Below are positions 9,978-19,894 of a stretch of 64,000 nt of DNA, one piece after another. The notes under the pieces are model-generated. The model saw nothing but the letters and a program-made list of their open reading frames with translations. It was not told the origin of the DNA and did not search any database. How positions within the stretch are numbered: position 1 is the first letter of the stretch; the number at the start of each line of letters is the position of its first letter. The stretch is from Breznakiella homolactica (GTDB lineage: Bacteria; Spirochaetota; Spirochaetia; Treponematales; Breznakiellaceae): contig NZ_CP067089.2 in NCBI RefSeq assembly GCF_016616095.2, positions 4,582,110 to 4,646,109 of the forward strand, in the 5' to 3' direction. The translations under genes were made by a program, and so were the position numbers.

Positions 9978-11000
9978 ATGCCCGGTTCTGGAGAGCGGGC
10001 GTACGCGTATGCCAAGGCCTGCGGCATAATCGGCAAATCCTTTATCGGTTCCCGGGTTTCGAGACTCAATTCGGTAAGCCGTCTGTCGGAACTGGACCGT
10101 CTAATCTTCCCCGATTCTTCAAAGGACCTTCCGGAACGGGAACTGCTTCCGGATCTGGAACACCGTATCATCAACCGTTCATCGGATCAGATCGTAGCCA
10201 TCGTTTCGTCGTTTCCAAAACCTCCGGAACTTTTAGCCCGGCTGATCCGGAGCTATGAATACGCTGACCTCAAAGCGGTTCTCATCTCCCTGTCCACCGG
10301 CGAGCCCGCCGCTCCGGAACTTACCGATATCGGACGGTTCCGGACAATTCACTTCGGATCGTATCCCGATCTTCAGCTTATGCTTAAGGGGACCGAATTT
10401 GAATGGATCGCCAAGGAAACCCAGGGGAATCCCGATGAAGCCGGGAATATCCTGATCCAGATGCGCCTCGACCAGCAGTACTATACGCTGCTCTGGGCAT
10501 CCCTTATGAAAACACGGAAAAAAGACCGGGAGGCCGCCGAGAAAATCCTCTCCGAGGAAATATCCCTGCGCAATGTGGTCTGGGCGCTCCGGCTCAGAAC
10601 GTATTACGGCATGTCCGGCGACGATATCAAAAAGTGGCTGGTCGCCATAAAGCCGGGCAAAGGGCGCCGGACCCTCGCGGATGACGCCGCCGCGTCTCTG
10701 ACCAAGGCCCTGGACTCCCATTCGGACTGGCTCGGCTGGAAACGCGCCGCCTTTCTCAATCCCGAGCAGCCCGGTGAAAACTGGAAAGCCGATCCGCGCT
10801 ACGTTCAGAATGCCGCCGCCGCGTATCTGTACGGTCTGGCCCGTTCGTATTTCCGGCGCCGTCCGTTCTCCCTGGACGCGGTTTCCTGTTTTATCAAACT
10901 GAAACAATTTGAAGAGGACCTCCTCACCAGTGTCGCGGAAGGTCTCAGTCTCGGTATAAGCCCCCGGGATGTTATTTCCATGCTGGAGATGAAACCATGA
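9978..11000 (+). CDS. atpC: V/A-type ATPase subunit C (AC39/d family)
   Basis: This 340-residue all-helical protein resembles the V-ATPase d/AC39 subunit (NtpC), the funnel-shaped part joining the central rotor shaft to the c-ring. The N-terminal AYAYAKACGIIGKSF and ARLIRSYEYADLKAVL segments are typical. It follows the stalk gene with no real gap. The stop overlaps the subunit I start by four bases, suggesting coupled translation. The symbol follows archaeal V/A usage, not F-ATPase usage. Confidence 0.85.
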   Translation: MPGSGERAYAYAKACGIIGKSFIGSRVSRLNSVSRLSELDRLIFPDSSKDLPERELLPDLEHRIINRSSDQIVAIVSSFPKPPELLARLIRSYEYADLKAVLISLSTGEPAAPELTDIGRFRTIHFGSYPDLQLMLKGTEFEWIAKETQGNPDEAGNILIQMRLDQQYYTLLWASLMKTRKKDREAAEKILSEEISLRNVVWALRLRTYYGMSGDDIKKWLVAIKPGKGRRTLADDAAASLTKALDSHSDWLGWKRAAFLNPEQPGENWKADPRYVQNAAAAYLYGLARSYFRRRPFSLDAVSCFIKLKQFEEDLLTSVAEGLSLGISPRDVISMLEMKP

Positions 11001-13006
11001 TACGTCCCAGGAAGATGAAGCAGGTGGAATTGACGGTTCTCAAATGGGATGTTGACCGGGTCCTGGAATTTCTCGGGCGCAGGGCAATTATCCATTTTTC
11101 AGAAGAAGGGGACTCCGCCAATGAAGGACCGCTTCAGGCGATTGATACCGAAGCCTATAAAAAAATCCAGGCCCAGCTTGAAAAAATAAAAACCGCCGCC
11201 GCGTATCTCGGGGTGGATCTGCCCGAAGAACCGGCGGAAAACACCGGGCTTCCCGGGGAGGCGGAGGAAAAAAGCCTTGCCGTCATCGTAAGCCGCGTCG
11301 AAGGGTTAAGCAAATCCGAGCACGATGAAGAACAGGAGAAACGCCGGGTGGAGGAAGCCCTGGGTGAGGCAAAGGCGTTCGCGAACCTGAACGCCCCTTT
11401 TTCCGACCTTGACCAGCTTTCATACCTCACCCTCCGGGTCGGCCGCCTGGATCCCAAGAAGCAGGCCGCCCTCAAGGAGAGCCTTTCCGACCGGGCCGTG
11501 GTAATTCCTCTGGATAACGGCGACCGGGTTCTGGCGGCCGCTTCCCGGAAAGGCCGTTTTGCCCTGGATTCGGAACTGAAGAAGCAGTCCTTTGTTCCCA
11601 TAACGGTGCCAGAGGGCTATAAAGGAGTTCCCGCGGAACTGCTCAGCGGGCTGGAAAGCCGGCTCGAAACCGTGGAAAGGGATCTCAAAAAAATCCAGAC
11701 CGATAAGGCCGCGCTGAAACAGGAATACGGCCAGGCCATCGGCGGTTTAGCCGCATCGTACATTATGGCTTCCACGGTGGAACAGCTCAAAGGCCATTTC
11801 CGCTCGACCAACAGCGCCTATGTTCTGGCCGGATGGGTTCCCGCGGATTCAGTGGACACCCTGGTGGCGGATCTTGAAAACCTTACCCAGGGCCGTATTG
11901 CGGTCCTGGCGTACAATCCGGAGGAAGTGGAGGAAGTCCGGGAGGGCAAGGAAAAGGTCCCGGTTTCTTTGGACCACGGCGCCTTTGTCAAAGGCTTTGA
12001 AGGGGTGGTTTTTTCCTACGGCGCTCCGCTCTACGGGACCATTGACCCAACGCCCTTTGTGGCATTCTTTTTTACGATTCTTTTCGGAATCATGTTCGGC
12101 GACCTGGGCCAGGGTTTTGTGCTTTTTCTGCTGGGTCTGCTTACGGGGAAACACGGCCTGCCGGTACTGCGGAGATTCAAGAAATATTCCACCCCCCTTA
12201 TTGCGGTGGGCATCGCTTCTATGGTGATGGGGCTGCTCGACGGGGAAGTGTTCGCCAATGAGAATATCCTGATACGGCCGACCCGGTTCGTCACCGAGGC
12301 GCTCACCGGCAAACCCATGGACCGTATCCTGCACCTCATGCCGGAGAAGGGAAGCATCGATAAACTGTTTTACTTTTTCGGATTTACCATCGCGGTGGGT
12401 ATCGTTCTCAATTCCATCGGATTAATTATCAATATTATTAATCAATGTACTCTGAAGAAATACGAAAAGGCCTTTTTCTCGAAAACCGGACTCGCCGGCG
12501 CCCTGTTCTTCTGGTACGCGATTTTCATCGCGGTGCGGATAATTCTGGGCGGCAGGTTTGTCACCTATGACCTGATCGGCCTTATCCTTCCGGTGGCGGT
12601 GATTTTCTTCGGTCCCGCGATCTGGCGTCTTATATCCGGGGAACGTCCGGTGATGGAGCACGGCTTTCTTGTTTTCGTTATGGAAGGCTTTGTGGAAGTC
12701 CTGGAAACGGCGTCGACCTATATTTCCAATACCGTCAGCTTCCTCCGGGTCGGCGCCTTCGCCCTTTCCCACGCGGTGCTATCGTTTATCGTTTTTTCAC
12801 TCTCCGATATGGTGTCCCATATCGCGGGAGGCCCGGTGTTTTCACTGATCGTTATGATTATAGGAAACGCCGTAATTATCCTGCTTGAGGGAATGATCGT
12901 CGCCATTCAGGTTGTACGTCTTCAATATTACGAATTTTTCAGTAAGTTCTTTACCGAAGCCGGGGTTGAGTATAAACCATTCCGGTTTCGCAAGGAGGTC
13001 CAGTAA
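10997..13006 (+). CDS. atpI: V/A-type ATPase subunit I (a-subunit)
   Basis: This 669-residue integral membrane stator carries the ion half-channels. The soluble N-terminal half (about 1-340) contains long helices. The C-terminal half (about 350-655) has seven or eight membrane spans, including GTIDPTPFVAFFFTILFGIMFGDLGQG and SNTVSFLRVGAFALSHAVL. The latter carries the essential arginine of this family. The start overlaps subunit C (ATGA) and the end overlaps the K gene (TAATG). Confidence 0.95.
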   Translation: MIRPRKMKQVELTVLKWDVDRVLEFLGRRAIIHFSEEGDSANEGPLQAIDTEAYKKIQAQLEKIKTAAAYLGVDLPEEPAENTGLPGEAEEKSLAVIVSRVEGLSKSEHDEEQEKRRVEEALGEAKAFANLNAPFSDLDQLSYLTLRVGRLDPKKQAALKESLSDRAVVIPLDNGDRVLAAASRKGRFALDSELKKQSFVPITVPEGYKGVPAELLSGLESRLETVERDLKKIQTDKAALKQEYGQAIGGLAASYIMASTVEQLKGHFRSTNSAYVLAGWVPADSVDTLVADLENLTQGRIAVLAYNPEEVEEVREGKEKVPVSLDHGAFVKGFEGVVFSYGAPLYGTIDPTPFVAFFFTILFGIMFGDLGQGFVLFLLGLLTGKHGLPVLRRFKKYSTPLIAVGIASMVMGLLDGEVFANENILIRPTRFVTEALTGKPMDRILHLMPEKGSIDKLFYFFGFTIAVGIVLNSIGLIINIINQCTLKKYEKAFFSKTGLAGALFFWYAIFIAVRIILGGRFVTYDLIGLILPVAVIFFGPAIWRLISGERPVMEHGFLVFVMEGFVEVLETASTYISNTVSFLRVGAFALSHAVLSFIVFSLSDMVSHIAGGPVFSLIVMIIGNAVIILLEGMIVAIQVVRLQYYEFFSKFFTEAGVEYKPFRFRKEVQ

Positions 13007-13323
13007 TGAAACGGTTGATTCTAATTGTACTGCTCGCCGTGGTAGCGGTCTCGGGATCCATGGTGTTTGCCCAGGAAGCGGCGGCGGAGGCATCCGGCAC
13101 GCCCGCGGCCAGCGGTTCCGTATGGAAATACTTCGCGGCGGCCCTGGCGGTGGGTATCTCCTGTATCGCCGGCGGTATCGCGGTCGGCCAGATCGGCGCC
13201 GCGGCCATGGGAGCCATGAGCGAAAACCCCGAGCTCTCCGGTAAGGCGCTGCCCTACGCGGGTCTCGCGGAAGGTATCTGTCTGTGGGGCTTCCTTGTAG
13301 CCCTGCTGATTCTGATATTCTGA
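13006..13323 (+). CDS. atpK: V/A-type ATPase subunit K (c-ring proteolipid)
   Basis: The 105-residue product has an N-terminal signal-like segment (1-23, ending FAQE) followed by a single two-helix proteolipid hairpin. It is therefore the small 8-kDa type, not the four-helix NtpK. The ion-binding carboxylate is E89 in the second helix (YAGLAEGICLWGF), and Q62 (AVGQIGAA) lies in the first helix. Gln plus Glu is seen in Na+-binding rings, but other Na+ ligands are not obvious. Start overlaps the stop of subunit I. Confidence 0.92.
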   Translation: MKRLILIVLLAVVAVSGSMVFAQEAAAEASGTPAASGSVWKYFAAALAVGISCIAGGIAVGQIGAAAMGAMSENPELSGKALPYAGLAEGICLWGFLVALLILIF

Positions 13324-13341
13324 GTACCGGATCCGGACCCC

Positions 13342-13683
13342 GTGGATTACTATTTTATCGGGGATGCGGAGCTGCTTACGGCCTTCCGGTTTGTGGGGGT
13401 GGAAGGCAGTTCCGTGGTAAATCCCGAAGAAGCCAAAGCGGCGTTTTTAAAAATTACCCAGGCCTATGACGGCACCGCCGGCACGGTTCTCCCGGGCGGT
13501 CCCGACTGCCGGGTACTCATCATAACCGAAGAGGTCGCCGACTGGCTGGGAGATGATCTTACCCAATGGCAGCTTTCCGGGCGATATCCGCTGGTAGTGG
13601 AAATCCCCGGATCCATGGGACGGCTGGAAGGCCGGAAAACGCTGGTGGATTCCATCCGGGAAGCCATCGGAATCAGGGTATAG
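13342..13683 (+). CDS. atpF: V/A-type ATPase subunit F
   Basis: This 113-residue protein matches the small Rossmann-like F subunit (NtpG) that binds the central shaft. The start YYFIGDAELLTAFRFVGVEG and the core CRVLIITEEVADWL are characteristic. A GTG at 13342 gives the right N-terminus. The ribosome-binding site is weak. It lies between K and E in the ATPase run. Confidence 0.9.
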   Translation: MDYYFIGDAELLTAFRFVGVEGSSVVNPEEAKAAFLKITQAYDGTAGTVLPGGPDCRVLIITEEVADWLGDDLTQWQLSGRYPLVVEIPGSMGRLEGRKTLVDSIREAIGIRV

Positions 13684-13735
13684 CTTTGCACCGCTTCGGC
13701 CGTTTTCTGCATATACCCGGGAGTTTGTATTAGTT

Positions 13736-14353
13736 ATGGAAGAATTGAAATCCACCGAAGCATTGGACAAGGAAATTCTCGAGGATGCCCGCAAGAAGGC
13801 CAGCCGAATACTGAAGTCGGCGGATGATACCGTCCGGAATTCCGCTGACAGCTGGGAAAAGAAGACCGAGAACTCCGTGGCGGAGCTTACCGGAAAATAC
13901 CGGGACCGTACCGAGCAGGGCAGGGCGGAAATCATGGCGCGGCTTCCCCTGGATAAACAGCGCATCCGTTCGGAACGGGCGGAGAAACTCCTCTATGAAG
14001 CCATGGATACTTTTCTCTCAAAACTTTCCCGGGAAAAACTGCTTTCCATCCTGGAACGGGAACTTTCTTCCCGCTGCGGTGAACTTCCTGATACGGGACT
14101 CACGATACGCTACCGTCACATAGAAACCGGGGAAGCGGAATCCCTTTTGAAAAAGGTAATCCCCGGAAGGACCTGGACCGCGGCTCCCGAGGATCCCGCC
14201 TATACAAACTCGGGGACCTTTCCCGAAATCCAGGTGGATGGTCCGGATATCCGGATTATCGCCTCGGTGGACGGGGTGGAGCAGACCCTGCTGGAGGACA
14301 AACGGGCGGAACTCGCGGCGGCGCTGCTCGGTGAGGGGGCACTCAATGATTAA
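13736..14353 (+). CDS. atpE: V/A-type ATPase subunit E (peripheral stalk)
   Basis: The ~205-residue protein has a long charged N-terminal helix (about 5-100) and a mixed alpha/beta C-terminal domain. It ends with [21 protein letters not shown], which fits the E-subunit head that binds the catalytic hexamer. The first part pairs with the G/H-like subunit in this family. Its stop overlaps the start of subunit A by eight bases. Assignment is by size, architecture and position. Confidence 0.85.
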   Translation: MEELKSTEALDKEILEDARKKASRILKSADDTVRNSADSWEKKTENSVAELTGKYRDRTEQGRAEIMARLPLDKQRIRSERAEKLLYEAMDTFLSKLSREKLLSILERELSSRCGELPDTGLTIRYRHIETGEAESLLKKVIPGRTWTAAPEDPAYTNSGTFPEIQVDGPDIRIIASVDGVEQTLLEDKRAELAAALLGEGALND

Positions 14354-16136
14354 CGGCAAGGTCAGGCGTATTTCGGGTCCCATTGTCCGGGCCGCCGGGC
14401 TCGGCGAAGCCGGCCTTTTTGATCTCGTTGAAGTCGGAGAAAAACGGATTATCGGAGAAATTGTCCGCCTTGAGCAGGACGAAGCCGTAATCCAGGTATA
14501 TGAAGATGACACCGGTATGGAAATCGGCGCCGACGCTGTTTCCACCGGCCGGCCGCTGTCGGTACGCCTCGGCCCTGGACTCATCGGTACCATTTACGAC
14601 GGAATACAGCGGCCCCTGGAACTGCTCTTCAACCAGAGCGGCGCCTTTCTCGATCCCGGTGCCCGGGGAGCGCCCCTGGATACGGCCAAAAACTGGCACT
14701 TTACCGCCGATCCGGAGCTTTCGGAAAAACTGAAAAAGGGCGAAACCGTAACCGTTTCCGGGGGGATGATCCTGGGCAGCGTGGCGGAGACCGACAGTAT
14801 CCGGTGTAAAATCATGGTTCCTCCCAATACTAAAGGAGGCCGGCTCACGGAGCTCGTTCCCGACGGGGACTATACCTGTGACGCGGTGGTGGCCCGGACC
14901 GATAAAGGGGAAGAAATCCCCATGGCCCAGTGGTGGCCGGTCCGCAAACCCCGGCCCAGCGCCAAACGCCTCGGCCCTGATACGCCCCTGGTTACTGGCC
15001 AGCGGGTTATCGACGTGTTTTTCCCCCTTTCCAAGGGAGGGACCGCCGCCATCCCCGGTGGGTTCGGGACCGGTAAAACCATGACCCAGCACGCGGTGGC
15101 CAAATGGTGCGACGCGGACGTGATTATCTACATCGGATGCGGGGAACGGGGCAATGAAATGACCGATGTGCTCACGGAGTTCCCCGAACTCACCGACCCG
15201 AGGACGGGCCGGTCCCTGATGGAACGGACCATTCTGATCGCCAATACCTCTAATATGCCTGTGGCCGCCCGGGAGGTCTCGATTTACACCGGGGTGACCC
15301 TGGCGGAGTTCTACCGTGACATGGGCTACCACGTGGCCATCATGGCGGATTCCACCAGCCGCTGGGCGGAGGCTCTCCGGGAGCTTTCCGGCCGCATGGA
15401 GGAAATGCCCGCCGAAGAAGGCTTTCCCGCCTATCTGCCCACGAGGCTCGCGGAATTTTACGAACGGGCCGGCCGGGTGGAAACCTTTTCCGCGTCGGAA
15501 GGCTCGGTAACCATCATCGGCGCGGTTTCCCCGCCGGGTGGCGACTTTTCCGAACCCGTTACCCAGCACACCAAGCGGTTTATCCGGTGTTTCTGGGCCC
15601 TGGACCGGGAGCTGGCCAACGCCCGGCATTATCCGGCTATCAGCTGGATCGACAGCTATTCCGAATACGCCGAAGAGGTAAAGCCTTGGTGGGAGCGGGT
15701 CAGCGCCGACTGGGCAAAGGTCCGCCAGGAAGCCATGGATCTGCTCAAAAAGGAACAGCGCCTTTCGGAAATTGTCCGGCTTATCGGCCCGGACGCGCTG
15801 CCCGACGACCAGCGGCTCATCCTGCTGACCGCGGACATCATCAAGGACGGATTCCTTCAGCAGAATTCCTTTGATGATGTGGATATGTACTGCGCTCCGG
15901 TGAAGCAGGTCCGGCTCCTGGAACTCATCATGGAATTCCATGAACGGGCGGGGAACTGCATAAAACTGGGAGCCCCGCTTATCAAGATAACTTCCCTGCC
16001 CATCAGGGAAAAACTGAGCCGCCTCAAGAGCGTCGTTAAGAACGATGATCTCGCGGCGCTTTCGGATTTTGAACGGGAGATGAAGAATTCCCTGGATGAG
16101 CTGGAACGGAGCTACCGGACCAAGGAGGTCCTATGA
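14346..16136 (+). CDS. atpA: V/A-type ATPase catalytic subunit A
   Basis: This 596-residue catalytic subunit hydrolyses or synthesises ATP. The N-terminal barrel begins [16 protein letters not shown]. The A-type non-homologous insertion is near 110-200. The P-loop is GGFGTGKT at 238-245, followed by the catalytic GERGNEM segment. The ATG at 14346 follows GAGGGGG; longer in-frame readings upstream lie inside the E gene and are not real. Its stop overlaps the start of subunit B (ATGA), with AAGGAGG in the last codons. Confidence 0.97.
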   Translation: MINGKVRRISGPIVRAAGLGEAGLFDLVEVGEKRIIGEIVRLEQDEAVIQVYEDDTGMEIGADAVSTGRPLSVRLGPGLIGTIYDGIQRPLELLFNQSGAFLDPGARGAPLDTAKNWHFTADPELSEKLKKGETVTVSGGMILGSVAETDSIRCKIMVPPNTKGGRLTELVPDGDYTCDAVVARTDKGEEIPMAQWWPVRKPRPSAKRLGPDTPLVTGQRVIDVFFPLSKGGTAAIPGGFGTGKTMTQHAVAKWCDADVIIYIGCGERGNEMTDVLTEFPELTDPRTGRSLMERTILIANTSNMPVAAREVSIYTGVTLAEFYRDMGYHVAIMADSTSRWAEALRELSGRMEEMPAEEGFPAYLPTRLAEFYERAGRVETFSASEGSVTIIGAVSPPGGDFSEPVTQHTKRFIRCFWALDRELANARHYPAISWIDSYSEYAEEVKPWWERVSADWAKVRQEAMDLLKKEQRLSEIVRLIGPDALPDDQRLILLTADIIKDGFLQQNSFDDVDMYCAPVKQVRLLELIMEFHERAGNCIKLGAPLIKITSLPIREKLSRLKSVVKNDDLAALSDFEREMKNSLDELERSYRTKEVL

Positions 16137-17557
16137 GGGGCGTAGAATACCGGGGGCTTTCCCGTATCGAAGGTCCGGTGGTCATCACCGAACGCAGCAA
16201 GAATGTCGGATTCAGCGAAGTGGTGGCCGTGTACGACCGCGAAGGCGCCCGCCGGCTCGGCCGGGTCGTGGACATGAGCGAAAACTGGACCGCGATCCAG
16301 ATTTTCGGGAGCAACACCGGACTTTCCGCGGAGGATTCCCGGGTGGAATTCCTGGGCCGCCCCATGGAACTCCGGGTCGGACCGGGACTGCTGGGCCGGA
16401 TTTTCAACGGTCTGGGGGAACCCATCGACGGGTACGGGGAGATTTTTTCTTCCCAGCGGATGGACGTCAACGGCCTTCCCATCAACCCCTATGCCCGGAC
16501 CTATCCCCGGGATTTTATCCAGACGGGAATTTCCGCCATCGACGGGATGAATACCCTTATCCGCGGCCAGAAACTGCCGATTTTTTCCGGCAACGGGCTT
16601 CCCCACAACAAGCTTGCCGCCCAGATTGTGCGCCAGGCGAAAATACGGAACGCCGACGAATCCTTCGTGGTGGTGTTCTGCGCCATGGGGGTCAAATACG
16701 ACGTGGCCCGGTTCTTCCTGGATGATTTTGAGAAAACCGGGGTCCTGGCCAACGTGGTGGTATTCCTTTCCCTCGCGGACGCCCCGTCCCTGGAACGGCT
16801 GGTGGCGCCCAAGTGCGCCCTCACCGCCGCCGAGTACCTGGCTTACGAAAAGAATATGCACGTTCTGGTGGTCATGACGGACATGACCAACTACTGTGAA
16901 GCCCTGCGGGAGGTTTCGTCCATCCGGGGTGAAGTCCCAAGCCGCAAGGGCTATCCGGGATACCTGTACTCCGACCTGGCGTCCCTGTACGAACGGGCGG
17001 GAAAAATATCCGGTTCCACCGGATCCATAACCCAGATCCCCATCCTGACCATGCCCAACGACGACATCAGCCACCCCATACCGGATCTTTCGGGGTATAT
17101 AACCGAAGGCCAGATCGTCCTCGACCGGGAGCTCACCCAGCGGGGCGTGTATCCGCCGGTCTCCGGGCTTCCCAGCCTTTCCCGGCTCATGAAGGACGGC
17201 ATCGGCGAAGGCATGACCCGGGAGGACCACAAGGACGTCTCCAGCCAGCTCTTCGCCGCGTATTCCAAGGTAAAATCCATCCGGAACCTGGCGTCCATCA
17301 TCGGCGAGGAGGAGCTGTCCGAAGGCGACAAGCGGTACCTTACCTTTGGTGAGAAATTCGAGCAGATTTTCCTGACCCAGGGCGAATTTGAGGACCGCAG
17401 CATCGAACGCACCCTGGATCTCGGCTGGCAGGTGCTTTCTGTCCTTCCCCGGGATGAACTGCTCAGGATCAAAAAGGAATATATCGAAAAATATCTCGAT
17501 CCTATTCTTCAGAAAACCGGCGAAACACCGGATTCCGTGCCCGGAGGAACAGCCTAG
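16133..17557 (+). CDS. atpB: V/A-type ATPase regulatory subunit B
   Basis: This 474-residue non-catalytic subunit alternates with A in the hexamer. The typical [18 protein letters not shown] replaces the P-loop seen in A. The stretch [20 protein letters not shown] is conserved in B subunits. Its start overlaps the A gene by four bases and is preceded by a strong AAGGAGG site. Subunit D begins two bases after the stop. Confidence 0.97.
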   Translation: MRGVEYRGLSRIEGPVVITERSKNVGFSEVVAVYDREGARRLGRVVDMSENWTAIQIFGSNTGLSAEDSRVEFLGRPMELRVGPGLLGRIFNGLGEPIDGYGEIFSSQRMDVNGLPINPYARTYPRDFIQTGISAIDGMNTLIRGQKLPIFSGNGLPHNKLAAQIVRQAKIRNADESFVVVFCAMGVKYDVARFFLDDFEKTGVLANVVVFLSLADAPSLERLVAPKCALTAAEYLAYEKNMHVLVVMTDMTNYCEALREVSSIRGEVPSRKGYPGYLYSDLASLYERAGKISGSTGSITQIPILTMPNDDISHPIPDLSGYITEGQIVLDRELTQRGVYPPVSGLPSLSRLMKDGIGEGMTREDHKDVSSQLFAAYSKVKSIRNLASIIGEEELSEGDKRYLTFGEKFEQIFLTQGEFEDRSIERTLDLGWQVLSVLPRDELLRIKKEYIEKYLDPILQKTGETPDSVPGGTA

Positions 17558-17559
17558 CC

Positions 17560-18183
17560 ATGGCCCGGGAATCCATCGCCCCCACAAAAAGCAATCTCAT
17601 GCGGGTCAAGGAACGGCTCACCACCGCGGAGGAGGGGTATGACCTTCTTGAGCAGAAGCGGGAAATTCTCGTCATGGAGCTCATGCAGAAGGTTGAAGAG
17701 GTAAAGCTCCTCGAGCGGGAACTGGACAAACGGGTTTCCACCGCGTATCCGGCTATGAAGCGGATGCTCATCACCGTAGGCCGGGAACGGGCGGACCGTT
17801 TATCCCGGAACATCCATTATTCCTTCGATCTGCAGGAAAAACGGGTCACCGTGGCGGGAATGAACCTTCCCAGTCTTGAAGTTCAGCTCCCTGGGGCTGA
17901 ATTAAAGTATTCCCCTGCGAATTCATTTGCAGAATGTGACGAAACTGTGTTAGAATTCTTTGAGTTAATGAAAATTCTCACAGAGCTCGCTGCCGTCAGA
18001 ACCATAGCCTGGCGTCTTGCCCGGGAAGTCCGAAAAACCCAGCGGAGGGTCAACGCCCTTGAAAAAATGGTAATTCCTACGGCAAAGGACACCAAAGCGT
18101 ATATTGAAGCGGCTCTTGAAGAAAAAGAGAGGGATTCTTTCTTTTCGAGTAAATTATTAAAGAGGAAGGCCGGTAAAGAATGA
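17560..18183 (+). CDS. atpD: V/A-type ATPase subunit D (rotor shaft)
   Basis: This 207-residue protein is the antiparallel coiled-coil central shaft. It starts ESIAPTKSNLMRVKERL, very close to the family start, and ends with a second long helix (KTQRRVNALEKMVIPTAKDT) that is diagnostic. Its stop overlaps the start of the UspA gene (ATGA), so the stress-protein gene is translated in step with the ATPase. Confidence 0.95.
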   Translation: MARESIAPTKSNLMRVKERLTTAEEGYDLLEQKREILVMELMQKVEEVKLLERELDKRVSTAYPAMKRMLITVGRERADRLSRNIHYSFDLQEKRVTVAGMNLPSLEVQLPGAELKYSPANSFAECDETVLEFFELMKILTELAAVRTIAWRLAREVRKTQRRVNALEKMVIPTAKDTKAYIEAALEEKERDSFFSSKLLKRKAGKE

Positions 18184-18665
18184 TAAAGCCATTATTTTCC
18201 AACCTTGTCGTCGCTATTTCAGGCTCCGACGCTTCCATATTAGCTGCAAAATATGCCATAATTATGGCAAAACTGTACCGTTGCCGGCTTACGGCAGCGT
18301 ACGTTGTGGATACCGCCACGATCAGGCAGCTTACCCTGAGCAAGATTTTCATCCAGGAAGAGAGCCAGGAATATGAACGGAGCCTGGAAGCCAACGGCGA
18401 ACGGTACCTTTCCTTTGTTGAGGAGCTTGCCCGGGCCAAGGGTGTCAAGATCGAACGTGAAATGCGCCGGGGCGCGGTGTATACCGAAATTCTCGGTGTG
18501 GCGGATGAGAAAAAAGCGGACCTTATTGTACTCGGCGGATGGGAAAAAGACCGGAGCGCCCGGGATATCATTTCCCATTCCCACCGGGAGATAATGGTTA
18601 ACGCCAAGTGTTCGGTGTTTCTTGTAAAAGAACCGAATGTAGATCAATTGTATAAACAGGCTTAA
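18180..18665 (+). CDS. Universal stress protein (UspA) family
   Basis: This 161-residue cytoplasmic protein has the Usp alpha/beta fold. It begins LFSNLVVAISGSDASILAAKYAI and has the late segment ADLIVLGGWEKDRSARDIISHSHREIM. The G-2x-G-9x-G(S/T) ATP-binding signature is not clean, since GGWEKD replaces it. ATP binding is therefore uncertain. The four-base overlap with V-ATPase subunit D suggests a role tied to the ATPase or the energy state. The next gene starts three bases after its stop. Confidence 0.85.
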   Translation: MIKPLFSNLVVAISGSDASILAAKYAIIMAKLYRCRLTAAYVVDTATIRQLTLSKIFIQEESQEYERSLEANGERYLSFVEELARAKGVKIEREMRRGAVYTEILGVADEKKADLIVLGGWEKDRSARDIISHSHREIMVNAKCSVFLVKEPNVDQLYKQA

Positions 18666-18668
18666 TTT

Positions 18669-19076
18669 ATGAGAATTGCAGTAATCAGTGTACCTTCGCA
18701 GCGGAAAGCCCCTCCGGATTACGTGGTTTCCCTGGCAAAGGGTATGGAATCCATGGGACACCGGGTGGATGTTATCGATGCCTGGACCGATGACGGTATG
18801 CGTCTTCCCGGGTATGAGTATATTGTTGTCGCCGCGGAACCGCTTTCTTTTTTCAGCGGAAAAATGCCGGAGGCTCTGACCAAGGTTCTTTCCGGCGGAA
18901 GCAGCCTGGGAGGCAAGAAAAGCGCGGCTTTTCTGAGAAAATCCGGTCCTTTCAGCGCAAAAGCCCTGACCAATCTTATGCGGGCCATGGAAAAGGAGGG
19001 CATGTACATCAACTGGAGCGATATAATCCTCAACGCCCCCCATGCAGAAGCCCTGGGCAAACGCATCGGTTCATAA
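18669..19076 (+). CDS. Conserved hypothetical protein, flavodoxin-like fold suspected
   Basis: I do not recognise this 135-residue protein. The alternation of strand-like (MRIAVISVPS, YEYIVVAAEPL, KKSAAFLRKSGPF) and helix-like segments resembles a small flavodoxin-like domain. The Thr/Ser-rich FMN phosphate loop is missing, so flavin binding is doubtful. It is soluble with no signal. It sits three bases after the UspA gene inside the ATPase run. Confidence 0.65.
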   Translation: MRIAVISVPSQRKAPPDYVVSLAKGMESMGHRVDVIDAWTDDGMRLPGYEYIVVAAEPLSFFSGKMPEALTKVLSGGSSLGGKKSAAFLRKSGPFSAKALTNLMRAMEKEGMYINWSDIILNAPHAEALGKRIGS

Positions 19077-19107
19077 TACCGATAATCGTATAGGGACCTA
19101 AAACGCT

Positions 19108-19884
19108 GTGGAAAATTACTATACCATTCTCGGCATAACCCACGGCGCCGGCCCCGGTGAAGTTAAAAGAGCCTTCCGGGAGCGGGCGAAAAAGATCCAT
19201 CCCGATGTTGCCGGCGAAACTGCCCATGGGGAGATGCGCAAACTCATCACCGCCTATGAGGTTCTTTCCGACCCTGAACGGCGGCAGGAATACGACCGGG
19301 CTTATGACCGTTTCGTAAAACCCCACAATTTTGATTACCGTGCCTTTCTTCGGGAACAGAAGGATGACCCCGAATGCCAGGCGAAGCTCATATTCTTCGA
19401 TCTTCTCCATCTCGAGGAGGACGAAGCCCTGGAAATCTGGGATGCCCAGGGAGGACTCGGGTTTTCCATGGAGCAGTATCTGGAACGGGAAGACTGGATG
19501 GACTGCACCTTTATCCTCGCGGAGGAACTGGAAAAACGCAGCCGGTATTATGAGTCGTTCGTTCTGCTGGCCGATCTGGTGCGGGAGGAGCGGCGCAGAC
19601 CGTACTTCCGGCATTTTATGCCCGAAGTGGAGATGTTCCTCAAGGAACTGGTACGGCTCAGGCTCCGCGCTTCCGTGGATGACGAAACCTATGTGGAAGC
19701 CATGGAAACGCTTCTGGAATTGGGGTTTCCCCGGCGTGACGAAGCGCGGTGGATGCGTTCCATGGCCGAAACCCTGGTAAAAATGGGGGAATCCGGCGCG
19801 GCCCGGGCGGTTCTGCAGGAAGCCCTGCAGCGGGATCCCTCATTGTCCAACGTGGTGCAGCTGAGACGTAAACTGAAAATTTAA
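19108..19884 (+). CDS. J-domain (DnaJ-like) protein
   Basis: The 258-residue protein starts with a J domain (residues 3-67) with the HPD motif at 31-33 that stimulates DnaK ATPase. It lacks the Gly/Phe, zinc-finger and client-binding regions of DnaJ, so it is a type III J protein. The rest is helical and ends with a stretch resembling tetratricopeptide repeats (LVKMGESGAARAVLQEALQR). The start is GTG at 19108. It probably recruits DnaK to a specific partner, which is not known. Confidence 0.88.
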   Translation: MENYYTILGITHGAGPGEVKRAFRERAKKIHPDVAGETAHGEMRKLITAYEVLSDPERRQEYDRAYDRFVKPHNFDYRAFLREQKDDPECQAKLIFFDLLHLEEDEALEIWDAQGGLGFSMEQYLEREDWMDCTFILAEELEKRSRYYESFVLLADLVREERRRPYFRHFMPEVEMFLKELVRLRLRASVDDETYVEAMETLLELGFPRRDEARWMRSMAETLVKMGESGAARAVLQEALQRDPSLSNVVQLRRKLKI

Positions 19885-19894
19885 GGATAGAAGT

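Noticed and set aside
14343..15941. A 532-codon open frame antisense to V-ATPase subunit A
   Set aside because: It mirrors a strongly conserved gene in high-GC DNA, has low-complexity Gly/His/Arg/Phe-rich translation and matches no known family; such shadow frames are common here (also 16112-17587, 6383-7645 and 30132-31805, all minus).
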